Below, piece by piece: positions 46,363 through 55,528 of a stretch of 64,000 nucleotides of DNA (position 1 is its first letter; each line of letters opens with the position of its first letter). Location: positions 6,838,110-6,902,109 of the forward strand of contig CP036296.1 of NCBI GenBank assembly GCA_007751255.1, read 5' to 3'. Both the position numbers and the translations under genes were made by a program. Source of the stretch: Engelhardtia mirabilis. Its GTDB lineage: Bacteria; Planctomycetota; UBA1135; GCA-002686595. A model generated the notes under the pieces. It was not told where the DNA came from and ran no database searches. It saw only the letters and a list, made by a program, of their open reading frames with translations.

Positions 46363-47585
46363 GTGAATCCCAACGACCATTCCATCCCCGCTGCGATCCA
46401 GTGCTCACTCGACGCGAGCGTGGGGGCCGAGGATCCTCGTCATGGTCTCGAGCTGGCCTACGCTGCCTGGGAAGCCTCTATCCGGCTGGCCGTCCTCGCC
46501 GCGCCGCCGGAGGACCTCACGATCTTGGCCGACACAGGCTTCTCGACCTGGGTCGCGTGTTTCGAGGCGCCCGAGGTCGACGTCGACCTGACGGGCCTAC
46601 CGCCACTGCTCGGCTTGCCCCGGGACCAGCGTGTCTGCGCCTTCGACCTCGTCGACCGGGTCGTCGCCGGACGGTTGCGAAGGCTCGACCATGGCGACGA
46701 GGAGTCCGTTTCGGCCGCGCTGCGCGAAGCCTTGCAACGCACCTGGGACGCCGGTGTCTTCGACGGGGCTGCCGCCGCACTGGCCCGGGTTCCGTCTGCG
46801 CTCGAACCCTGGCTGATCCAGATATCCTCGACAACGTCCGCTCCCTCCGCGGGCTCAACCCTGCTGTTCTCCGGCTGGGCGACCACCGGGGCTCAGTTCC
46901 TCGATCTCGCCAGCGGCGTGATCTTGACCGGCAGTCGCCTCGAGCGACGCGTTCCCGGCCTCTCGGCGCGTGTCGGAGCGCTGTTGGGAGTCGCGTCGAC
47001 CTGGGCTCCGGTGGACGACGACGTGCCGTATGACATCGACGGGTACGACATCCTCGGCCTGCTCGAAGAAGGAGGGATGGGCCGAGTCCTCCTGGCACAG
47101 CAGCGGCGAACCAGCCGTCGCTTCGCCCTCAAGGTCGCTCGCGTCATGGTGGGCAAGACCCGCGCGGAACTCATCGTGCGCTTCGAGCAGGAGATCGAGG
47201 TCCTCGCCCGCTGCGAGCACCCTGGGGTGGCGCGCGTGGTCGACTCGGGTCTGACCGCCGACGAACCCTGGTATGCGATGGAGTTCATCGACGGCCCTAC
47301 CCTCGCTGACCTCGCGCGGACATTGACACCGACGGAGGGGCTCTCCACCGCGCTCGAGCGAGCGCGCGAGCGGCACCTCCGTCGCGCCCCGGCGCTGCGG
47401 CGACTGCATCGAAGCGGTCGGATGGCCCCACGTATCACCGCCCCGCCCCCTTGGCGGGATCTGGCGAGCCTCCTCGCCCGGGTGGCCGATGCGCTCCACC
47501 ACCTCCACACGAGTGGCATCGTCCACCGCGACGTCAGCCCCGCCAACGTCTTGGTCGAGTGGTCCACGATGCGGCCGGTACTCAC
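46363..47585 (+). pseudogene. Ser/Thr protein kinase, 5' part, disrupted by an IS21-family element
   Basis: The N-terminal half of a eukaryotic-like kinase. About 220 unrecognised residues come first. The kinase domain then begins DGYDILGLLEEGGMGRVLLA, with the ATP lysine in FALKVAR and the catalytic loop HRDVSPANVLV. The frame enters the insertion element after CTCAC and stops 26 codons later at 47664. Deleting the element and one CTCAC copy joins VEWSTMRPVL directly to TDFGLASLDPGG in frame, rebuilding the DFG loop of an intact protein of about 914 residues. So the gene is a recent insertion mutant, not a decayed relic. The start is uncertain (GTG 46363, or GTG 46261). Confidence 0.88.
47581..47585. 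repeat. Left target-site duplication CTCAC
   Basis: CTCAC directly precedes the left element end (TGTTGCAG) and is repeated at 50325-50329 after the right end. A 5-bp duplication is within the range reported for IS21-family insertions. Confidence 0.88.
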
Positions 47586-47620
47586 TGTTGCAGCTCGGGG
47601 TATCAAGTCCACCTGTAGCC

Positions 47621-47733
47621 CGGCCAAGCTGGTCCACCCCGGCGGCGGGGTGATGGGCGGGTGAGATCGGCCAGGCTGGTCCACCCTGGTTCGGCCAAGC
47701 TGGTCCACCTCAGCTCGGCCAAGCTGGTCCACC
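47621..47733. repeat. Four repeated transposase-binding-type sites at the IS left end
   Basis: CGGCCAAGCTGGTCCACC occurs at 47621, 47692 and 47716, with a one-base variant (CGGCCAGGCTGGTCCACC) at 47668. Inverted copies lie at the right end, 50154-50171 and 50272-50289 (one mismatch). IS21 elements typically carry such multiple IstA-binding repeats at their ends. Confidence 0.85.
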
Positions 47734-47812
47734 GCCGCCAGTCCCGAAGGTCCTCCCGCCGGTCTACTGACCGCCCTCATCCTCTTCGGCTCCCACGAGC
47801 CAAGGAGGATGG

Positions 47813-49408
47813 ATGGGCGCCAGGAGGACCGACATGCACAGACTTCAGGAGATGCTCCGCCTGCACAGGCTGGGGCAGGGATCGCGAGGGATCGCGCGAC
47901 AGCTGCACATTGGGCGGGACACGATCCGTGCCTACATGCGCGCGCTCGCTACGGCGGGGCTGCTCGAGGGCGCGCCTAACGAGCTGCCCGACCTCGATCA
48001 GCTGCGAGCGGCAGTCGAGGAGCACGTCCAGTCGAGGCAGGCGCCGCAGCAGCGCTCCTCGGTCGAGCGGTGGGTCGCGACGATCGAGCGGCTGCGGAAG
48101 AAGGGGGCCGGGCCGAGTGCGATCCACGACTGGCTACGCCTGAACGAGCCGGACTTCGACGGCAGCCTCTCGGCCATCAAGCGTCTGGTGCTGCGACTCG
48201 CCGACGCGGAGGGTCCCAAGCCGACGGACGTAGCCATCTCCGTCGAGACGACCGCGGGCGAGGTGGCCCAGGTCGACTTCGGCTACGTCGGGAAGCGCTA
48301 CGACCCCGAGCGCGGCGTCTTGCGCAAGAGCTGGCTCTTCGTGATGACGCTCGGCTGCAGCCGCCACATGCACACCCAGATCGTCTTCGACCAGAAGATC
48401 GAGACCTGGGTGAGGCTGCATGTCGAGGCGTTCGAGTACTTCGGCGGCGTGCCGCGCGTCATCGTGCCCGACAACTTGAAGGCGGCAGTGATTCGGGCCT
48501 CGTTCGGCGTGGACGGCGAACCCGTCTTGAACCGCACGTACGTCGAACTCGCACGCTATTACGGATTCCAGATCGACCCGACGCCGCCACGCGCGCCGGA
48601 GAAGAAGGGCAAGGTCGAGCGCGGAGTGCGCTACACGAAGGGAAACTTCTTCGCTACGCACGAGTCCGTCGACATCCACGAGGACCGGCGGGCGCTGCGG
48701 CGCTGGACGCTGGAGATCGCAGGGCGGCGCCGGCACGGGACGACTGGCCGCGCACCGCTCGAGTACTTCGAGGAGGAAGAGCGCGCTGCCCTGCTGAGCT
48801 TGCCGCAGTCGCGGTGGGAGCTCGTGATCTGGAAGAAGGCACGCCTGCATCGTGACAGCCACGTCCAGGTCGACGGCGCCTTCTACTCCGCGCCGTGGAC
48901 CTTGCTGGGCCAAGACCTCTGGCTGCGCTGCACGACGCACTCGATTGTGATCTACGCCGAGGACTGCCGTCTTCACGCTCATTCGCGTGTGCCGCGCGGC
49001 AAGCGCAGCACGATCGAGTCGCATCTCCCCGAGCACCGCCGTGACCTCCGGCACCGCAGCCGCGAGCACTGGATCGTGCGTGCTCGGGTGATCGGTGAGG
49101 AGGTCGAAGTGCTCGCTGCCGCGATCTTCGACTCCGACGATGTGCTCTACCAGCTGCGCAAGGTGCAGGCGGTCGTCACGCATCTCGAGGGCTTTCCGCG
49201 CGAGCGCGCACGCGCGACGGCCAGACGCGCGCTGCACTTCGGCTGCCTCGAGTACCGCAGCATCAAGAGCATCCTCAAGCAGGGGCTCGACCTCGAGCCC
49301 CTGCCGGAGGAGTCCGGGCGAGCGTGGTCTCAGGGATCGATGTTCGCCCGCAACCCGAGCGAAACGCTCACAGCAATCCAGGAGAAGACCCATGGCGATC
49401 GCCGATGA
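47813..49408 (+). CDS. istA: IstA, IS21-family transposase
   Basis: A 531-residue DDE transposase that carries out strand cleavage and joining. The N-terminal helix-turn-helix is LQEMLRLHRLGQGSRGIARQ, then LHIGRDTIRAYMRA. The rve catalytic core has VAQVDFGYVGKR (first Asp), VPRVIVPDNLKAAV (second Asp) and APEKKGKVERGVRYTKGNFF (catalytic Glu in the KVE context). AAGGAGG lies 4 nt upstream of the ATG at 47813. Its stop overlaps the istB start by 17 nt, the usual coupling in IS21. Confidence 0.95.
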   Translation: MGARRTDMHRLQEMLRLHRLGQGSRGIARQLHIGRDTIRAYMRALATAGLLEGAPNELPDLDQLRAAVEEHVQSRQAPQQRSSVERWVATIERLRKKGAGPSAIHDWLRLNEPDFDGSLSAIKRLVLRLADAEGPKPTDVAISVETTAGEVAQVDFGYVGKRYDPERGVLRKSWLFVMTLGCSRHMHTQIVFDQKIETWVRLHVEAFEYFGGVPRVIVPDNLKAAVIRASFGVDGEPVLNRTYVELARYYGFQIDPTPPRAPEKKGKVERGVRYTKGNFFATHESVDIHEDRRALRRWTLEIAGRRRHGTTGRAPLEYFEEEERAALLSLPQSRWELVIWKKARLHRDSHVQVDGAFYSAPWTLLGQDLWLRCTTHSIVIYAEDCRLHAHSRVPRGKRSTIESHLPEHRRDLRHRSREHWIVRARVIGEEVEVLAAAIFDSDDVLYQLRKVQAVVTHLEGFPRERARATARRALHFGCLEYRSIKSILKQGLDLEPLPEESGRAWSQGSMFARNPSETLTAIQEKTHGDRR

Positions 49409-50141
49409 CCTCGTCCCCGTACTCAAGAAGCTCCGGCTCTCGGGCGTGCTTCAGACGCTCGACCTGCGCACGAAGGAAGCCGTCGATGCGGATCTCAGCC
49501 ACTCCGAATTCCTCTTCCGCCTCTGCAGCGACGAGGTCGAGCGGCGCGACTCGAAGCAGCTCGAGATGCGCTTGCGACGCGCGACCTTCGAAACCACCAA
49601 GCGGCTCGACGACTTCGAGTGGTCCTTCAACCCGCAGATCCCCAAGACCAAGATCATCGACCTCGCGACCTGTGGCTTCGTCGCGAAGCAGGAGAACGTG
49701 CTGCTGATCGGGCCTGCCGGCGTCGGCAAGAGCCACATCGCCCAGGCGCTGGGAGAACGCGCTTGCCGCGCTGGCCACTCAGCGCTGTACACGACCGCCC
49801 ACCGGATGCTCACCCAGCTGCGGTCGTCACGGGCCGACCAAGGCTGGGACAAGCGGCTCCTGCGTTACACAACGCCGGACGTGCTGATCCTCGATGACCT
49901 CGGCCTGCGGCCGCTCGAAGGTGACGAGCCGATCGACCTGTACGAGGTGATCCGAGCTCGCTACGAGCGGGGCTCGATCGTGGTCACGTCGAACCGCGCC
50001 ATCGAGGAGTGGTACCCGCTCTTCCGCGACGACCTGATGGCCTCCGCCGCGATGGACCGCTTGCTCCACCACTCGCACGTCCTGGTGATGGAAGGGAGCT
50101 CCTACCGCAACCCGCCGACCAAAGGGCGCGAGGCTGTCTGA
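49392..50141 (+). CDS. istB: IstB, IS21-family helper ATPase
   Basis: A 249-residue AAA+ ATPase of the DnaC-like family that selects targets and recruits IstA. Walker A is GPAGVGKSH, Walker B is VLILDDLGLRPL, and sensor text SIVVTSNRAIEEWYPLF and the conserved C-terminus MDRLLHHSHVLVMEGSSYR are present. ATG 49392 has AGGAG about 9 nt upstream and overlaps the end of istA. Confidence 0.95.
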   Translation: MAIADDLVPVLKKLRLSGVLQTLDLRTKEAVDADLSHSEFLFRLCSDEVERRDSKQLEMRLRRATFETTKRLDDFEWSFNPQIPKTKIIDLATCGFVAKQENVLLIGPAGVGKSHIAQALGERACRAGHSALYTTAHRMLTQLRSSRADQGWDKRLLRYTTPDVLILDDLGLRPLEGDEPIDLYEVIRARYERGSIVVTSNRAIEEWYPLFRDDLMASAAMDRLLHHSHVLVMEGSSYRNPPTKGREAV

Positions 50142-50324
50142 TGCCCCGATCGAGGTGGACCAGCTTGGCCGAACTGGAGGATCTGTTTTTCCAGCCCCTC
50201 CTGGGCGCCCCTTTCTGGCGCTCCGAACCTCCCTTGCCGAGCACTCAATGACTGATTTCCGAGGGCACTGAGCTGGACCAGCTTGGCCGAACTGAGGGTG
50301 GACCTGACCAGCCGAACCTTGACA

Positions 50325-50329
50325 CTCAC
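50325..50329. repeat. Right target-site duplication CTCAC
   Basis: The second copy of the 5-bp duplication, immediately after the right end ACA of the IS21 element. It is followed by AGACTTCGG, which continues the kinase DFG codons. Confidence 0.88.
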
Positions 50330-51851
50330 AGACTTCGGCCTGGCGTCCCTCGACCCGGGTGGCTGGCGTCCGGATCGGCCTCGCCCCCAGCGCGAGGGCA
50401 CCATGGCCTACTGTGCTCCCGAACGCCTCGATCCGAGACATGGCGATGACGATCCGCGGTCGGACGTCTATTCCCTCGCGGCCGTCGGCTTCGAGCTCGT
50501 AACAGGCCAGCCGGTCCGCAGCGGCGGGCAGGCGTCCCTCGACGAGGCCACCCAATCGACGTCACGGTGGCCGCACCACCTTTGCAGCGAGGTCCCGCTC
50601 GAGCTGTCGGCGGTGCTACGCCACGCCCTCGCGCCTGACCCGGACCGACGCTATCCGTCAGCGGCAGACTTCGCCGCCGATCTGCGCCGCTTCGCCGAGG
50701 ACCGCCCGGTGGCGGTGCCGCTGGAGAAGCCGAGTCAAACCCTGCGCGCCACGGCACGGCGCCAACGAGGTTTCATTGCCGTCGCGTGTCTGACTTTGGC
50801 GTCGATCTTCGGCTCCCTCGCCGTCGGGCATTGGCGCGGGAGCATCGGGGCGGCCGACCGCTTCCACATGCAGCTCGAACGGATCGTCCACGAGTCCAGG
50901 GAGGTGCCGGGTGGACTGTCACCGGAGCTCGAGGGGGAGTTCCGGGCGTTGCTGGTCGAAATCACGCCCGCGACGGCCGGGCGCCCCCTGCCCTCTTCGG
51001 ACCGCGCACACGACGATGATCCCGGGGCCACATCGAACTCCAATCCGAGCGCCGTCCTGCTCTCCCTCGCCTTGGCCGCCACGCGCCTGGATGAGCTCGG
51101 TCCCGTCGAGATCCTCGACTGGCTCACGCGGGCGAGGGACTGGCCGACCGAGGACCTGGCCGCCGGCGCGGCGGACCTGGACCGCCTCGCCGGCGAGTTC
51201 GTGGCCCTCTCGGGCCCCGGTCGCGACCGACGTCTGGCATCGGCCGAGGCCACCTGGCGCGCCGCGGCGAGAGCGACCCAACGGACCTGGGTTCGCGCGC
51301 AGTTCCTCGAGCGCAGCGCCTGGGCCGCAGAGGCGCGCGGCGAGGTGGAAGCCGCCCGCATGGACCTTGAAGCGGCGTGGGGCGTGCTCGCGGGAACGTC
51401 GGCGGCGGTGGTCGAGTCCCGGCGTCCCGTTCTCGAGCTGGCGCGACTCGCCCGCCTGCAGGGCGACCAGGGCGCTCTCGAAGTCGCCCGCGAGCGACTC
51501 GATTTGATCGTGACCACCTGGACCACCCAGCGAGGCGCCGACGACCCTCTCACTCTGAGCGCCTGCGCCGAGTTCGCACGGGTCGACCTGGCCCTGGACC
51601 GCGCCCATCCGCGGGAGGACGAGGTCGTTCGCGCCGACGAGGTCCTCGAGCGTGCGACTGCGCTGGAGACGGTCCAGGGCACTTGGCGCCTGGGCCTGGC
51701 GCTCGACCTCGCGGAAGCCCATTGGCGTCTCGGCGAGCTCGCGGCCGGCACCGAACTCCTGCGTCGCGGCGCCGCCCTCCCCGAGGCCCCAACGGCGCTC
51801 CCCGGCGACGCCCTCCAGACGTGGAGGGCGGCCGCCGCGCCAGTCCGCTGA
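50330..51851 (+). pseudogene. Ser/Thr protein kinase, 3' part, separated by the IS element
   Basis: The C-terminal half of the interrupted kinase. It starts inside the activation segment (TDFGLASLDPGG), with EGTMAYCAPERLD as the APE motif and SDVYSLAAVGFELVTGQPV after it. A single membrane helix (GFIAVACLTLASIFGSLAVG) follows, then about 330 residues of Ala/Arg/Leu-rich helical, TPR-like text. The open frame continues up to 50283 inside the element. Without the 5' part it lacks the ATP-binding lobe and HRD loop, so it is not a working kinase. It precedes the ECF sigma factor gene by about 65 nt, as in many planctomycete kinase/sigma pairs. Confidence 0.88.
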
Positions 51852-51917
51852 ACTCGACCCTCTCGATACTGCCGGCCGCCGCTTGCGTTTAGGCTTCCGA
51901 CAGAGGAAGGGGTGGCG

Positions 51918-52706
51918 ATGGTCGAGGACGAGGGGAAGCCGGTAGCCAGCAACGACACCGAGCACACGAACCAGGGCGACGGAGGCCATCGCGATGAGTG
52001 GTGGGATCCGACCCGTTGGTCGCTGATCGAGCTCGCCCGAGGCGCCCCCGAGCAGGGCCGACGACGCAGCGCGTTCGGTGAGCTCCTCGAGCTCTATCGC
52101 GACCCGATCGCTCGCCTCTTGAAGCGGCACTCGAACCGTGGGGGCCTGGGCGAGCTCTCCGTCGAGGAATTCTTCGCTTACGTCCTGGAACGCGGAGCGC
52201 TCACCTCGGCGAATCCCGATCTCGGCCGCTTTCGCCAGTACATCCAGGGCGTCCTGCGCCATTTCGTCCGCGAGTCCCGCCGCGCCGCGAGCCGCAACCG
52301 AGGGGTCCCGCTCGAAGTCGCGGAGGGCTACGCCGCCGCGAACGACTCCTCGCACGCCGCCGAAGACAACGACGAGCGCGAATGGGCCCTCGCTCTGCTG
52401 AGCTCCGGCCTGGCCAAGCTCGAGCGGGCCAATCCCCCCGCGGCGCAGATCCTCCGACGCCACGACCTGGGACCCACTCGAGCCGACACGTCCCAGATCG
52501 CCTTCGAGCTCGAGCTCGACCTCGCCACCGTCCAGAAGCGCCTCTATCGAGCTCGCAAGCGCTTCCAGTTGATCCTCGACGAGCTGCTCCGCGAAGGCGC
52601 CGGTTCGGACGAGGAATTCGACGAGGAGCGCCGATGGTTGATCGGCCGCCTGCGCGACGCTTGCCCCGGCCTGTTTGACGCGGGCGACGAGTTCGTCGGG
52701 GAGTAG
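51918..52706 (+). CDS. ECF-type RNA polymerase sigma factor
   Basis: A 262-residue sigma-70-like protein of the ECF class. It has the planctomycete-type opening DPTRWSLIELARG, a region 2 reminiscent of ELYRDPIARLLKRHSNRGGL, then LSVEEFFAYVLERGAL and GRFRQYIQGVLRHFVRESRR. A region 4-like helix pair is near the end (QIAFELELDLATVQKRLYRARKRFQ). ATG 51918 is preceded by AGAGGAAGG at a suitable distance. It sits just downstream of the disrupted kinase, and the pair likely formed one signalling unit. The insertion may also affect its transcription. Confidence 0.82.
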   Translation: MVEDEGKPVASNDTEHTNQGDGGHRDEWWDPTRWSLIELARGAPEQGRRRSAFGELLELYRDPIARLLKRHSNRGGLGELSVEEFFAYVLERGALTSANPDLGRFRQYIQGVLRHFVRESRRAASRNRGVPLEVAEGYAAANDSSHAAEDNDEREWALALLSSGLAKLERANPPAAQILRRHDLGPTRADTSQIAFELELDLATVQKRLYRARKRFQLILDELLREGAGSDEEFDEERRWLIGRLRDACPGLFDAGDEFVGE

Positions 52707-53127
52707 GCCGAGGGACGCGATCGCGACCCAAGTCCGAGCCGCGCCCCCCAGTGCGCCGAGGCCTCGAGGGGGCCGCGCGCTCGGCTGGGCGCCTCCACGT
52801 CGAGCCTCGACCACTCCCTCGCCGATTGCGGTGCAGAAACGTCGTCCCGCGCGATCAGCTCCGGACAGGGCGCCGACCGCCCCGCTCGAAGTCCCATTGA
52901 GCGCCGCATCGAACCACGACTTCGAGGGCGAGCGCCGATGACTAATCGACTTCCTGCGGCGGGCCTGGCCCGGCCTGAAAGACGAACGCGGCCCCGACAA
53001 GGGGGGTTAGGACCCCGAAGAAGACCCGTCCCGCGCGAAACCCTGAACGTAGCGGTCCGCCCGCGAGGGTCGCTCTCAAGGGGTGGCGAACCGGCCCGCG
53101 CGGGCCATAACCCACCGCCACCAGACC
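52707..53127. other. 421-bp intergenic region
   Basis: No gene is supportable. A short palindrome, GGCCCGCGCGGGCC (53093-53106), lies 21 nt before the next start and could be a regulatory or structural element. A GGGG..CCCC mini-hairpin lies near 53005-53020. No clear promoter box is seen. Confidence 0.45.
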
Positions 53128-55362
53128 ATGCGACTCCACGCCACCCTTCTCGGCGCCACCCTGGGCCTGCCCGCCATCGCGGCCGCTCAGACGCCCCTCG
53201 GAACCAACCTCCTCACGAATCCCAGCTTCGATTCCGGCCTCGCCGGATGGAGCACACTCGCCTCGAGCTCCACCACTGTCAGCTACGACGCGCCCGGCTA
53301 TCCATCGACCGCTCTATCGCAGCTCATCGGTGGGGGCGGTCGGATGCTCGCCGACCTGGGCGGAGACGCGATCGTCGAGCAGGTCGTTTCATTGGTGGGC
53401 CTGCCCGTCGGAGCCCATCTTCACGCCGGAGGCTTCGTCGGTGGAGCCGCAGACGATGACGCGAGGCTGGTCGTGCGCTTTCTTGACGCCGGAGGGCTGG
53501 AGGTCGCTCGGCAGAATCTCGACTACGCCACGCCCCAGAACCGCAACTTCGAGACGGTATTGCTGCGGCGTGAGAAGCGCATTGCGATCCCAGCCGCTGC
53601 GAAGAAGGCAGCGATCCGCGTCGAGTTCCGCGATTTCTGGAGCGGCACCTATGGGGCAGCGGACGAGCTCTTCGCAATCGTCGATGCTGGTTCACCGCTC
53701 CCGGCTCCGGTCCCCCTCGACACGGACCTCGTGACCAATGGTTCGTTCGAGTCCGGCTGGTCGTTCGGATCACCGCTGACTCCTACGACGATCGCGGGCT
53801 GGGAAGGCCACAGTGGTTCGAGCACGGTAGTCGGTCCTTACTCGGACCTTATCCCATGGAGCCCGATCACACTCATCTCTTGCCTGATCGGCGGTGGGAT
53901 ACCGAACTTCAGTTGTCAGCCCGGCGGTGCGGGAAACGTCCTGCACCACAACGGAGACGCGGTCCTGCGCCAGCGCATAGACGTGCGCGGCAACGCGCCT
54001 GACTTCGCCCAGTTCGGCCAGCGGGCCCTGGCGATCGACTCGTTCCTGGGAGGGCACGCGGAGGAGTCCGATCGTGTGAGCGTCCAGGTGACCTTCCGGG
54101 ACTCGAACCTGAACTCACTCGCCCCCCTCCCGGCTCTCGGTCCGGTGACGCGCGCGCTGCGCAACGAAGAGACCGCCCTGCTTCCGCGCTCGAATCAGTT
54201 CCCGGTCCAACCTGGTACGGCCTACATCGATATCGACCTCGTATTCGAGGACGAGTGGAGTGGTTCGTACGCCTCTGCTGACCTGATCGAGGCTCGCCTC
54301 GTCGTACCCACCGCCCCAACGCCCCCGCCCCTGGGCGTGAACCTCATCGCTAACCCGGGTTTCGAGGTTGGATCGCTTCCTGGCTCGCCGCTTCAACTGA
54401 CCGTCGAAAAGGGGTGGAACGGCATTTACGACCGGCACAGTGTGGTCAATGGCTACGGAAGCGAGGTCTTCGTGCCGTCGTCCTCCTTCGCAGCCACGAA
54501 TGGTCTCGGCGGACAGCTCGTCCGAGACGGCGACGGCGACGCCGGTCTGCAACAGCGCATCGACGTGTCGCACCTGAAGTCGCAGATCGACCTTGGACAG
54601 ATCGAGGCCTACGCCGGGGCCTGGCTCGGCGGCTACGCCAATGAGGTTGACGCTGCGCGTGTGGAAATCACCTGCCTCACCATCGCCGGGGTCCAGGTTC
54701 CTGGCGCAGGAGGCCTCCGCATCCTCGGTCCGGTGACTGCAGCCGACCGTGGGAACCAGACGACGCTCCTCGAACGATTCGATGTCTTTCCCCTCCCCGC
54801 CTCGACCGACTCCATCCTCGTCGAAGTGATCTTCGACGACCAATGGTCGGGGACCTACGCCTTGGCGGATGAGATCGAGTTCGTGCTCTTCAGCACAGAC
54901 ACTGGCAATCCGGTGAAGTTGCCCGGCACGAATGAGGACCTGCGCCTGTTCACCGGCGTGAATGGCCCGACCACCTCCGGACCCGGCAATGAATCGAAGT
55001 TGGCTAGTACCGGTGACGTCGTTGGATTCGAGGTCCTGAGTCCGCTGGGTACCTACGAACTGGGACCCATGCTCGTGGGCGCCACCGTCTACGCGCCGCC
55101 GGCCAGTTTCCAGCTCTTGCTACCCGACGTTTGGCTCGATACGAGCAACGTCGTGCTGATTCTAGGCGGCATCGGCTGCGGCGGCATCGGCTGCAGCGTC
55201 GTTGCGCCGGGTGGAAGCTACGGGAACTTCCCTATCCCATCGGATCTGGCCGGCTCTGTGATCCGCATCCAAGCCCTTGCGTTCGCACCGCCGAGCCTCA
55301 GCGCTGTGCCTGCAAATGGTGCCTATGCCTCGACCGAGGCCCATGAGATCTTCGTGCAGTAG
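53128..55362 (+). CDS. Secreted protein with three repeated carbohydrate-binding-like modules
   Basis: A 744-residue exported protein with signal peptide MRLHATLLGATLGLPAIAAA. Three modules each begin with a DUF642/CBM-like opening (NLLTNPSFDSGLAGW, DLVTNGSFESGWSF, NLIANPGFEVGSLPG) and end with a conserved D-x-W-S-G-x-Y-x-x-A-D pattern (FRDFWSGTYGAADE, FEDEWSGSYASADL, FDDQWSGTYALADE). A last C-terminal domain of about 140 residues has LILGGIGCGGIGCSVV. It likely binds glycans or sits on the cell surface. The gene is monocistronic and ends at a strong hairpin. Confidence 0.78.
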   Translation: MRLHATLLGATLGLPAIAAAQTPLGTNLLTNPSFDSGLAGWSTLASSSTTVSYDAPGYPSTALSQLIGGGGRMLADLGGDAIVEQVVSLVGLPVGAHLHAGGFVGGAADDDARLVVRFLDAGGLEVARQNLDYATPQNRNFETVLLRREKRIAIPAAAKKAAIRVEFRDFWSGTYGAADELFAIVDAGSPLPAPVPLDTDLVTNGSFESGWSFGSPLTPTTIAGWEGHSGSSTVVGPYSDLIPWSPITLISCLIGGGIPNFSCQPGGAGNVLHHNGDAVLRQRIDVRGNAPDFAQFGQRALAIDSFLGGHAEESDRVSVQVTFRDSNLNSLAPLPALGPVTRALRNEETALLPRSNQFPVQPGTAYIDIDLVFEDEWSGSYASADLIEARLVVPTAPTPPPLGVNLIANPGFEVGSLPGSPLQLTVEKGWNGIYDRHSVVNGYGSEVFVPSSSFAATNGLGGQLVRDGDGDAGLQQRIDVSHLKSQIDLGQIEAYAGAWLGGYANEVDAARVEITCLTIAGVQVPGAGGLRILGPVTAADRGNQTTLLERFDVFPLPASTDSILVEVIFDDQWSGTYALADEIEFVLFSTDTGNPVKLPGTNEDLRLFTGVNGPTTSGPGNESKLASTGDVVGFEVLSPLGTYELGPMLVGATVYAPPASFQLLLPDVWLDTSNVVLILGGIGCGGIGCSVVAPGGSYGNFPIPSDLAGSVIRIQALAFAPPSLSAVPANGAYASTEAHEIFVQ

Positions 55363-55430
55363 GTCTTCACGTCGCTTCCGCGCGCGGGGTGGCGAGGAGT
55401 TGGAAGAGAGATAGTTGGCCGATCGACCTG

Positions 55431-55474
55431 CAGGCCCCATCGCATTCGCCTTGATCCGGGTGCGGTGGGGCCTG
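55431..55474 (+). terminator. Hairpin downstream of the secreted repeat protein
   Basis: CAGGCCCCATCGCA pairs with TGCGGTGGGGCCTG (one wobble) around a 16-nt loop, 68 nt after the stop and before hemW. There is no U tract. Confidence 0.6.
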
Positions 55475-55528
55475 GGCAGGCCGCAGCGGCGGGCGTTGTA
55501 CGTGGTCGGGAACGGGTAGGATTCGTCG

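Larger units (their letters stand above)
47586..50324 (+). mobile_element. IS21-family insertion sequence, 2739 bp
   Basis: The element begins TGT and ends ACA. Its ends are diverged inverted repeats that share GTCCACC about 20 nt in and CGGCCAAGCTGGTCC about 35 nt in. It carries istA and istB in overlapping order, multiple internal end repeats, and a 5-bp target duplication (CTCAC). Both genes are full length, so it is likely active or was until recently. It interrupts a kinase gene exactly at the DFG-coding site. Confidence 0.92.

Noticed and set aside
47621-47733. CRISPR-like or iteron array
   Set aside because: The repeats are at the end of an IS21 element with inverted copies at the other end, so they are transposase-binding sites.
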